Positions 49,182 through 57,857 of a stretch of 64,000 nucleotides of DNA are shown here, piece by piece. A program made the position numbers and the translations under genes. The notes below the pieces were generated by a model. The model had not been told where the DNA came from. It worked only from the letters and a program-made list of their open reading frames with translations, and searched no databases. Position 1 is the first letter of the stretch, and every line of letters starts with the position of its first letter. Source of the stretch: Buxus sempervirens. Taxonomy: Eukaryota; Streptophyta; Magnoliopsida; Buxales; Buxaceae. The DNA lies in contig OX387183.1 of assembly GCA_947561395.2 (NCBI GenBank), positions 56,155,915-56,219,914 of the forward strand. The letters run 5' to 3'.

Positions 49182-50123
49182 GGGATAATTACACTTACAT
49201 CCCCTAAGATTTGTCACTTATGCAGATAGATCCCCTGACGTTTGAATAATAGCAACAACCTCCCACAACATTTCCACAAATGGTCATAAAACCCACTTTT
49301 GTTAGTTCAAGAATATTAAGAAGACCAAACTAATCCTTGAGATTCAATTTATTTAAAAACCAACGTAATCCAAAAAATAATAAGTCTTAATAAAAACAAA
49401 ATTCCAACTTTCACTGGTAAGTATTCTCCAAAAGTTTCCTTATAGTCATTTGTCATTTGGCATATAAGGTAAGGTCTTTTATTCAAACATAAAGGTTATT
49501 TTAGGCATAAAATCTTTAGAAGAGGGGCTTGTGGCCATTTGTGCAAATGTCAAGGGAGGTTATTGTTATTTTCCAAATGCTAGAGGGTCTTTGTCCATGA
49601 GTGATAAATGTAAAAACCCAACCCGGATTGTTTTCAGATCCTTTTGATGAACCACGTATTGGGGCAAAGATTAAGGGAGATCCAGATTATAGGCCCGAGG
49701 ACTACTACTACCATCCATAGTAAGATGCTCTTTATGATGTCGTATTGAGTTTTGGGGAATTGTAAATGAGATGTAAATATTCTTTTTGGACTTATACTCT
49801 TAGGAGATATCTTTTGTATATGTCTATATATTTTGGGAGAGAACTTGTGAGCATTTAGTTGCCTTAGTTGTAATTTATATACACAAACATCATGTCTTTT
49901 GGAGTTATTATACAAGTGTCTTTTGTTAGATGGAAAATGTTATTACATGCTTCTTATTGCTTATCCACTCTAATGATCACTTTGTAATTGTCCAGGTTAA
50001 TTGTATTAATTAGGTTCTTTTGGGCCCATAAGTAGGTCTCGGGGACGGATCGGTGCCGTGATAGGGCAGACCCGGTTCTGGGACGTTATAATAAACCTCA
50101 AGGGGTCTAAGTGTAATTATCCC
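49182..50123. mobile_element. Inverted-repeat MITE split by a solo LTR
   Basis: The left end GGGATAATTACACTTACATC and the right end TAAGTGTAATTATCCC are inverted. The arms match for about 100 bp: 49182-49290 against the complement of 49520-49608 plus 50096-50123. The right arm is interrupted exactly at 49609-50090 by an LTR. Without the LTR and one target copy, the MITE is about 455 bp. It has no transposase. Confidence 0.75.
49609..50090. mobile_element. Solo LTR (482 bp) with 5-bp target duplication ATAAA
   Basis: The segment begins TGTAAAAACCCAACCCGG and ends GGTTCTGGGACGTTATA. Identical ATAAA pentamers flank it at 49604-49608 and 50091-50095. Removing the segment and one ATAAA restores a continuous MITE arm, so the boundaries are well fixed. 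The last dinucleotide is TA rather than CA, a likely point change. Internal retrotransposon sequence is absent, so this is a solo LTR left by recombination. The superfamily is unresolved. Confidence 0.75.
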
Positions 50124-53000
50124 TGAAGGATTTCCACCTCCCTACGTATAGGAACTAATCAGTTATAAGGCATGTCCAAAGGGGATGAAATCTTCCTACA
50201 TTGTTTTCTGTTGTGAAAGTGACATGCTACCATTTCAATGTTAGTATTTTTTTTTCCCTTCCGGTAAATATTTCATGTGGGGCCTTGAAAAAACCACCAA
50301 CCATGAGATGCTCCACATGGCAGCATCTCACACCCATAGTAGAAACCAATGCAGAATTAAATTGCAGCAGATTTCAACCTTGTCCAAAGCACATTAAAAT
50401 TTAATACAAAGAAAGTGTTTCAAGAAAGGTGGAGGAGAAGTCCTTTGAAAACATTCAGGGATCTATAGCAAACCTAGAAGCTACTCCGAAGGACATTAAT
50501 CCTCCCCTCTGGTGAAGGTGCAAACAGTACTTCAAACCATCGTACAAAAGATGAGATTTTACATTATTTTAGAAAGACAACACAGCCGACATGAGCACTT
50601 GTACAGTAGCACCACCTTAAAAGCTTGACAACCCATGGCAATAATCAAAGCATCCTCCATTGACCACCCAAATATGGTAGGATTTCAGGCCATTTGGATC
50701 TCTACCTTTTCTGCTATAGATAAGCAATATGGAATCTCAACTACACCACATGCTCTCACAACTTTCTCTTGGAAACTCACTATGTAGAGGCCCCTTATGA
50801 TAGTTGGCTCAACTGGCTACAAACCACAAGCCTAAGTAATTTCACAATCTTCATATGCATAAAACATCATCTTATCTTCAATCCACAGCTACAGACTTCA
50901 CTTGTATTGCTGTACCTGACTGACAAGTCGAAGTAATACCTTAATGCAACTTGCCTAAGTCCCACAAGGAGGTCAAATACTGCAGTGATTAAGATTCACC
51001 ACCTGCAGTGACAAGTGGGTCTTGTAAGTTAGGAGTCAACTTGTCTGATACATCAAATCCCACATGGAAGAGAAGGAAGGGCATACGATTGTGATACCAA
51101 GTGGGGACTGGCTACTGTCTGCAACATATAAACGAATTTTTCCTTAGATTGCATGTGACCTGCAATGTCAGATTGGCTAAGGACACCATGTGAGTGTTCT
51201 TGACAAATATTGCATTGTTACATCAACGCGGTACGTTGATAAAACACAGTGGGTCCTGAACAACAAGGTGGGAATAATGGCTTGAGAAGGAGACAGGTGA
51301 TAATCGAATATCATTTGCATTAGATTAAGTTTAATTAGTTCAGGGCCAACCAGTCATGATTGGGTCTGGCATGCCAGATCTCTCCCGGCTATTCTCTCTT
51401 TGCAGTTATGTTATTTCCATTCTGCATGATCATCATTTCAGTTGCCTGAGTAAATTTCTTTGGAGATATATAGATTCCCTTTGGATGGTTCTAGGGGATT
51501 TTTAATGGATCTACATGGAAAATGCTACTGGGGTTTCTTTATTTTCTTGTGGGGCGGCTTGGGAAATTTTTCAAAGAGCCATCATCATGAGAGACATGAA
51601 TAATCAAAACCCTAGCTAGCAAGCTACTCCATGTGGATTATCAAAATAATTTCAGTGCAGAATAGTAACACTGTACCAGCTGCATCTGATGGCATCTTAG
51701 GGTGGTCCTGTTGTTGAGGTAGGATGAACAGTACTTGATATAGCTTGTGACATGATGTGTTATGAAGATGTTGTTAATGTTTTTTGCCTACAAAACCCTA
51801 AGATAATCATCCCTAACCTATTATAAATGATTGGAATTAAATGATTCTCACATTCGATAATGTCCCTTCAATTTCTCTCTCTCTCTACAGGATTGAGAGA
51901 GAGAGTGAGTGGTGGGGTCTTCTCTTTGAATTTCGTCAAATGCAAGTTGGGTTTGAATCAATGTCTTTTGAAGCAAATTTTAAGCACAAGCTGCAAGTAG
52001 AAATGCATGGGACCCGCATGAAAAGGTGTTTTATCGTTTGACCGAATCGTGTAAATAAGCAACTAGCTCTCAAAGGAGTTCAAATCGTCTGCCTTGCCTA
52101 CCTTATTTGTTCTCTGATGTCGCCCTGAGATGCTACCATATGGACCATCTCACAGCTACTGTTTTTTCATATGATATAAATGTATCAAGTGGGTCCTATA
52201 TGAAAAACAGTGGCCGTGAGATGCTCCACATGTCAGCATCTCAGGGCCACCTTAGGGAGCACTTCAGGGAAACATTGCAGAGGATTTCATTCCCTCTCAA
52301 AGCGATTCGAACAAATAATGTTATGTACTTGAAGGTCTCAAACCCAATCAAAAAGTTAATGGCTCGTTTTCAATTTATTCTTAATCTAGGGAATGGGTTC
52401 CATTCGCCCAATAAGTTTGTAATATTTGAGAGTACCTGGGTTTGAATAGTTGGTAAAACAACTTTTCATTCTTTATAAATAGTAGGGGAGTATGTAACAA
52501 ATTATAATAAATAAAAAAAGAATGAGAGCGTTTTGGATATAGAATGTTAGGCAGTTAGTAAATCATACGTGTAGCGTTAACAAACGGGTATAGGAATTAA
52601 TTCGAAAAATATGGAGAGCACCTTGAGTAAGAAATGTCAGCTAGAAAAGAGGGTCATGACTTTATATAATAAGATAGATAACAATTTTGCTTTATGTTAA
52701 AGATAAACGAATTTTCCATAAATGACAAATCAATCCTTGTCATATAAAGAAATCTTTAAAATTAACAAGTTTCACTTTAAGTAGTAGCAATACTCTTGAA
52801 GTGGATAGGTTTATGGATTCTTTCATGGTTATTTAATAGGCATCAAATGGTCCCCTAAACTCTATATAAGTTCAATGTACTTGGAGTAAATTTTCCTTTT
52901 TATACTGTTGAATAGTGGAAAATATATGAGGATAAACCTACATTTGAATTTCATTATCTGCTAGTCATGTAACGAAGAAGAAAAGGATGTCCTTGTCGAA
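50124..53000. other. Intergenic region with eroded MITEs
   Basis: Two MITE-like units lie at about 50184-50390 and 52078-52297 (the second listed separately). Bases 50400-52070 hold short ORFs only, including a GA/CT-rich patch at 51870-51907. No gene or RNA is supported. Confidence 0.45.
52078..52297. mobile_element. Hairpin MITE of the AAATCGTCTGCC family
   Basis: The left end GTTCAAATCGTCTGCC faces a right end CAGAGGATTTCATTCC. The inner hairpin arms, from CCCTGAGATGCTACCATATG to CACATGTCAGCATCTCAGGG, pair strongly (52122-52248), as do CTGTTTTTTCATATGA and ATATGAAAAACAG. It is related to the element at 38182-38407 by its end sequence. Confidence 0.55.
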
Positions 53001-53172
53001 TCCAATCATGCTCCAAACGGGATGAGCATCTCACGGCGGCGGTACCGTCTGCCGCATCCTCATTTTTTTTTTTTTTTTTGGTAAAGTGCCGCATCGGTAG
53101 ACGATTTCATCCCGCTGCAAACATACACACCTTTCAATCCCAGCCAACTCGTCCGAGCTGGAATGTGACTGG

Positions 53173-53213
53173 TCAACGTGGCCTTAACGAAGATGACGTC
53201 ATCCTCCACGTCA
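53173..53213. promoter_or_regulatory. ACGT-core (bZIP-type) elements upstream of the CCT gene
   Basis: A perfect palindromic TGACGTCA lies at 53194-53201, flanked by CAACGTGG (about 53173-53181) and CCACGTCA (53206-53213). They are about 95-135 bases upstream of the CCT-gene ATG. Clusters like this are bound by bZIP factors (TGA/HY5/ABF classes). A TATA-like CATAAAGA lies at about 53231-53238. Regulation is inferred from motif content only. Confidence 0.45.
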
Positions 53214-53307
53214 CCCGCTTTCTTTCCCGACGCATAAAGAGGGGGCGGTCCCTTCGGCTTTCAGCTGTGTCAATTAAACTGAGTCGCCAAATCACACTGC
53301 GCCCGCC

Positions 53308-54449
53308 ATGTACGAGTACTCCGACCCTTTGGCTTTCACCGGCGATTCCGTCGCTTTCTTCCACCATATGCCGGAAACCACTATTACAATGCCTTCTGTA
53401 GTCCCTTCTGCGCCACCGCAACTTCTTCTTCCCGTTAATCTCGCTAGTCTCACTGCGAACGAGTTTGAATCAGCTTATGAGGCCCTCGGACCACTGAAAT
53501 CGGAGGCCGGGAATAGCAGCAGCAGCTGCGGCAGTTATGGCTCACCGGGTTCGCTACTGAGTTGTAACGCTCATGGGACGAGTTACATTCAAAGGAGCAT
53601 GAGCAGTCACTCCCTTCGGAAAGACGGGTTTCATCACAAGCCCACTTTGTCTTCTCTGGATGTAGTGGACTCGGATACCTCTTCGATGAGAAAGGTGTTT
53701 AGCACTGGCGATTTACAGGCAAGAACAAAACAAAATTCGTTTAATTTCAGTCTAAAATGGCAAATATAACTCATATTAATGGGGAAATCCGACTCCCGTT
53801 AGCTTTCTCCATCTCACTGTGCTCTAAATTGCATGTTCCATTAATACTGCTTATTTATTATTGCTATTATTTTTGGTGCAAATCAGGGGATCAACTCAGT
53901 GCAATATAGTCTTCAATCTGAGAGCTCGTCATCACATGAGAACTACTATACCATTGAAGGGTCAAACAAAGTCTGTCGTTACAGTGCAGAAGAGAGGAAA
54001 GAGAGAATTGAAAGATACAGGAGCAAGAGAAACCATAGGAACTTCACCAAGAAGATTAAGGTTTTGCTCTAATCTATATTTTTACTGTTTATTACCATCG
54101 GCAGCAGCCATTAGAGCTGGTAAATTCTTGCAGTTATATATACAGTAGACATTACTACTGATGATTATAAGAAAAAGCTTAAAGGGTACGATTGAATTCA
54201 TGTAAACTTTGTTGGGAAGATATTTCCGGCTTTAATTAATTCTCTATCTTCTTGAACCAGTATGCCTGTAGGAAGACATTGGCAGATAGCAGGCCTCGCA
54301 TCAGGGGCCGATTTGCGAGAAATGAAGACATTGTTGACAGTTCTCGAATTCTGTGGGGGCAGATGAGAGTGGACGAAGATGAAGAGGACGATGATTTTTG
54401 GATTAATTTTCTCGGCGCCTTCTCGGAAAACACAGTCCCAGAAGCTTAA
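53308..54449 (+). CDS. CCT-domain (CMF family) transcriptional regulator
   Basis: Three exons: 53308-53718, 53887-54060 and 54261-54449, 257 aa. The N-terminal half is Ser-rich with short conserved blocks (YEYSDPLAFTGD at the start, and MRKVFSTGDLQ). A complete CCT motif spans the junction of exons 2 and 3: EERKERIERYRSKRNHRNFT, then KKIKYACRKTLADSRPRIRG, then RFARN. An acidic tail follows (VDEDEEDDDFW). CCT proteins act in the nucleus, commonly with NF-Y subunits, in photoperiod, flowering and light responses; the specific role is not readable here. Intron 1 begins GCAAGA and ends AG, a GC-AG intron that keeps phase 0 (DLQ|GIN). No B-box or response-regulator domain precedes the CCT, hence CMF. 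Confidence 0.9.
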
Positions 54450-54868
54450 AATCAAAGATGTGCATGCTTGCAGTAATGAATATTTCATTACAGCAATTTT
54501 AGTTTCTTTACATGTCGTTTATTTTAGTGTTGTTGATGCGAGCGTTAAATTTCAAATTCTGTAAATATATCCAATTCTGTAATTGCATTTGGTCAAATGT
54601 TCACCATTGTTTCTAAATAAATTAATGTTTGAGAATAGAAAAGGAGCTACATATATTTGTTAATTAGAATGGAGTTATATTAAATAAGATTTTGATCAAA
54701 TTAGAAGGTGCTCGGCGTACCCAATAACTAGTTGCAATATCAGCAAACAATTACAATAAATAAATAAATAAACATTTTTAGATTTTGATAATAAAAAAAA
54801 AGAATAATTTTTTCAGCTAGGTTGGTGATGTGGTAATCAGCTGTTGAGTGTATCTTTACGGTTATTAT
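54450..54868. other. CCT-gene 3' flank
   Basis: AT-rich 3' UTR/intergenic sequence with AATAAAT-type signals at about 54614 and 54759-54775. No further gene is seen. Confidence 0.5.
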
Positions 54869-55216
54869 TAGGGGTGCAACTCGGTTCGGTTTGGTCCGGT
54901 TTGAGCTCAATCTAGGACCGAACCGAAGCTATTGAATGTTGACCCAAAACCGAACCGAACCGAAATATAAACCAATCTTATTAAACCAAAAATCGAACCA
55001 ATTATATATAAGAAATCCGAAATCCAAGCTGAACCAAACCAAATCATATATTCGGTTTTGTTCTAGATCAAAACGGAGCAAATAGTAAACTTTTTTTATT
55101 ATTAAAAAGTTTATTCTTGCCTTCAATTGAATCGGTTCATGAGTTTAAACCGTTTAAAAGGTTAACTGTTTAAAGAAGAAGACTTAGTCTAAGGCATGAG
55201 AAAGGAAGGGGGTTGC

Positions 55217-55267
55217 TTTTATAACAGTCGGCCAGGGGAAAAAACTCTTCCTTGACCGATGTGGGAC
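55217..55267 (-). promoter_or_regulatory. snRNA-type promoter (USE + TATA), minus strand
   Basis: The mirror copy: GTCCCACATCG on the minus strand at 55267-55257, then 33 bases, then TATAAAA at 55223-55217. It diverges from the plus-strand promoter; the two USEs lie 25 bases apart within the perfect palindrome. Downstream minus-strand sequence shows no known snRNA. Confidence 0.6.
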
Positions 55268-55292
55268 TCAAGGGAAGAGGCTCTTCCCTTGA

Positions 55293-55344
55293 GTCCCACA
55301 TCGGCAATGAAAGACTCCATTGGCAATGTCTCGTTACTATAAAT
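55293..55344 (+). promoter_or_regulatory. snRNA-type promoter (USE + TATA), plus strand
   Basis: GTCCCACATCG at 55293-55303 is an exact match to the plant snRNA upstream sequence element RTCCCACATCG. TATAAAT at 55338-55344 follows after 34 bases, the spacing known for Pol II-transcribed plant snRNA genes. Transcription would start near 55365-55370. The sequence there does not resemble U1, U2, U4, U5 or U6. Confidence 0.6.
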
Positions 55345-55608
55345 GAAAGCTATAGAGTCCCATCATGAAAGACTCTTTTTGACAAAGGGAATGATCACGT
55401 GTGTTGGTCAAAGCCTTTATTAAAAGAAAACTTTTCTCACAAGTTTATAATATATATGTATATAGTGTCAGGTTTTGGTTCGGTTCGGTGAAATTAGCCT
55501 TTAACCCAAAACTGAACTGAACCAAATGTTATAAAAATTGAACCGAAGTCGGTTTGGATCGGTTCAGGTTTGGTTTTAACCGGACCGAGTTGCATCCCTA
55601 GTTGTTAT

Positions 55609-56141
55609 TAGAAGGACTCTCACTATTTTAAATCTAAGATTAAGTGGCATGTATTTTCTAGCGAATGGCTACAAAAGTGGTCGTCCGTAGAGGATTTTAA
55701 TACTCTTATAGGTATTTTGCTTAACACCCAAAGCATGGGCCACGCTTGTACGGATCAGTTGGAATTTTATGTTCTAGGTCAAGGAAGTTTCAAAGCCAGT
55801 CTCCCACACATATCCCTACCAAAATTTATCTTTCTCTTTCTCTTTGGCCTCCCTAATCAGGGAAAAGATTGTTGAGCCAGCAATGCGAATCTCAAACCAC
55901 TCTCCTCCAATAACTTTTGATTAGCATAATATTTTAATCTTTTTTTTTGGTAAACGCACAATTTTTTAATCGATACAGCGTAATGACTTTTCGTTCTTTA
56001 ATCATGTGAGAATCAAATCACCACAATTATGATAAGGAAGTTCGTTTTACGCTTTCTAATTCAAAAGGCCAAGGCTTTGTACATAATCCGAGATCATTGA
56101 AAACAAATGAATAAACTTTTTGCGTGCTCAAATTCTGTAGA
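55609..56141. other. Intergenic sequence
   Basis: AT-rich with no supported gene, up to the LINE tail beginning at 56142. Confidence 0.45.
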
Positions 56142-56566
56142 TTTTTTTTTTTAGTGTAAGACTAAGAATTTATTAATGAGATAAACAGAAGAAATTATCC
56201 AGGAACTAGTCGGGATTGGGTTCGTCCAAATCAGTCATCTAATACAAAACACCTTAGAATCTCAGGAACATCATTTAACCAAAAACAAGGGAAGTAGTCT
56301 AGGGTGAAATTGACCAACTGATCGGCAACGACATTTGCTTCACGGAAGATTTTTTTAATCTTAACTGATACGAACATCCACAATGAGGTAATCAATTCTC
56401 CAGGGAGGGGTGTAATATCCAGTCAGGCACTCCACAATAATCTTTGAATCACTCTCAATAATTGGGTGTGTAACATTGAATGGTAATGCAAGCTTTAGAC
56501 CTTCTACCATAGCAGCCGCCTCTGCAGAAATAGAATTTGATATCTGTTGCTCCAAAAATGGGCCGG
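56142..56566 (-). mobile_element. LINE 3' fragment (RNase H end and poly(A) tail)
   Basis: The minus strand encodes ISAEAAAMVEGLKLALPF and THPIIESDSKIIVECLTGYY, the middle of a plant LINE RNase H domain with its acidic ESDS motif. It ends with AATAAAT about 20 bases before an A-run (T-run at 56142-56152 on the plus strand). The RNase H frame opens directly at the gypsy LTR boundary (56567), so the upstream part of this LINE was probably separated from it by the LTR-element insertion. Confidence 0.7.
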
Positions 56567-57633
56567 TGTGGACACGTGTCTGTGGTGATGATGTGTCTCT
56601 ACGCGGGCGTGCCAGTATCGTTTGATACAAAGATTTTCGAGTCGATTCCTGACCCCGGGCACCTGTTCCGAATCTGAACCGGGATCGGTTCAGTCGTACT
56701 GCAAGTCACCTGTAATAAAGTCGGTCAGGCGATGGTATGAAGACTAGGAGTTCGGTCTTCGTTTCGGGTTCTTGTAAGTGTTTGAAAGTAAAAGCAACTA
56801 ACGGCACACAAATCCCTTTATTATAAAATCGGCCAAATAGCCGAAAGCGACAACAGATAATCCTCAAAATGGAAACAAAAAGTACAAAAGAAAACCGACA
56901 GGGCTCGCAGGACCGGCCTGTCCTGGTCTTATAGCCGTAATCGGGTATAAGCGCAGGAGGAAGGGGGCGGCTACTTACAAAGTCGATTCAGGGGGTTCAC
57001 CTTGGATTGCTGCTTACCCGAAAATACACAAGTCACCTGGCGTGAACAGAGCGAGTCTCGGGACCGGCTGCTCGGGATTCCGTAAATACAAAACTGCGAG
57101 TCAGGGGCGGCCTCAACTTACTCTCCGGTGGCAGGATTCTGGTGTTAATCGGAGTAAAGAGGGGTCGAAGATGTCACTGCGACTGGAAGCAGTGAGAGAA
57201 GTCCTAGTTTATCCGTCTGTGTTAGAGGGGATAAAGGATCACGGATGATCAAAATAATATAATAACCGGTTGCGGTTGTGTGGATTGTGTCCTCGAGCTC
57301 TTCGAATTGAGGCCTTTTATAGCCGCTCCTTGATGGTTGCTCAACTTCCTACTCTCGCACGATCTTCATGGCGGTTGTTTATCGTCAGTTCTCTGTTTCA
57401 AAGTGATAACCGCCCGGCCATGACCTAATAATTCTGTTCTTGAACGGCCGATGGCACGATCTTCTGATATTTATGGTTTTGTCTTATTTGCTTGCGTAGC
57501 TTGAACCGCATTCTTCTGTATGCGTGCTGACGTGGTCGGCTCAACCCTTCAAAGTCTACGGGCCGTGGCCTAACCAAGCCACCTAGGCACCACGTGTCCT
57601 TTTCTTATTCGTCGGTTATATAGGGTGTAAACA
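56567..57633 (-). mobile_element. 3' LTR of a Ty3/gypsy-like (Tat/Ogre-type) retrotransposon
   Basis: On the minus strand the segment starts TGTTTACACCCTATATAACC and ends GTGTCCACA. The ends form a short inverted repeat (TGTTTACAC against TGTGGACAC, 7 of 9). Directly before it stands a polypurine tract, AGTAGGGGGGCAA (57634-57646), as expected upstream of a 3' LTR. Inside are a TATA box CTATAAAAGG (about 57312-57322) and AATAAA (56817-56822), in the right order for LTR promoter and polyadenylation. Length is 1067 bp. The partner LTR and gag-pol would lie beyond the right edge of the window, so the element type is inferred. Confidence 0.65.
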
Positions 57634-57782
57634 TTGCCCCCCTACTTACTTGTGACGCCGTCATCGGTCGGTGTGATGAGTAAGTATTTTTGGGTTTTTC
57701 AAAATTTGTCCGTCGTTTGATGTGAAACGATCGCACCGTTTTCCTACGATCGTAATGATGAAACCTTTCGGATTTCGCCTTC

Positions 57783-57789
57783 TATAAAG
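57783..57789 (+). promoter_or_regulatory. TATA box of the first PMD gene
   Basis: TATAAAG stands about 70 bases upstream of the ATG at 57858, between the polypurine tract and the coding sequence and on the opposite strand to the LTR promoter. It suggests the PMD gene has its own antisense transcription unit. Confidence 0.45.
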
Positions 57790-57857
57790 TACCACAGCCA
57801 AGATTTTACTTTACTCTTTCTTTTTGGCTGTTTGTTTTTTCTTCCTCTTTGTCTTCA

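Larger units (their letters stand above)
54869..55600. mobile_element. hAT-type inverted-repeat element (732 bp) carrying snRNA-type promoters
   Basis: The ends TAGGGGTGCAACTCGGT and (inverted) TAGGGATGCAACTCGGT match at 16 of 17 positions. The flanks GTTATTAT (54861-54868) and GTTGTTAT (55601-55608) are an 8-bp duplication with one mismatch, as expected for hAT. The outer parts hold GGTTCGGTT-like inverted sequence. The centre holds a perfect 49-bp palindrome (55256-55304) with two divergent USE/TATA promoters, listed separately. No transposase is encoded. Confidence 0.75.

Noticed and set aside
56361..56630. 89-aa ORF at the LINE/LTR junction as one protein
   Set aside because: Its N-terminal part is translated LTR sequence and its C-terminal part is the LINE RNase H; it is a junction artefact.
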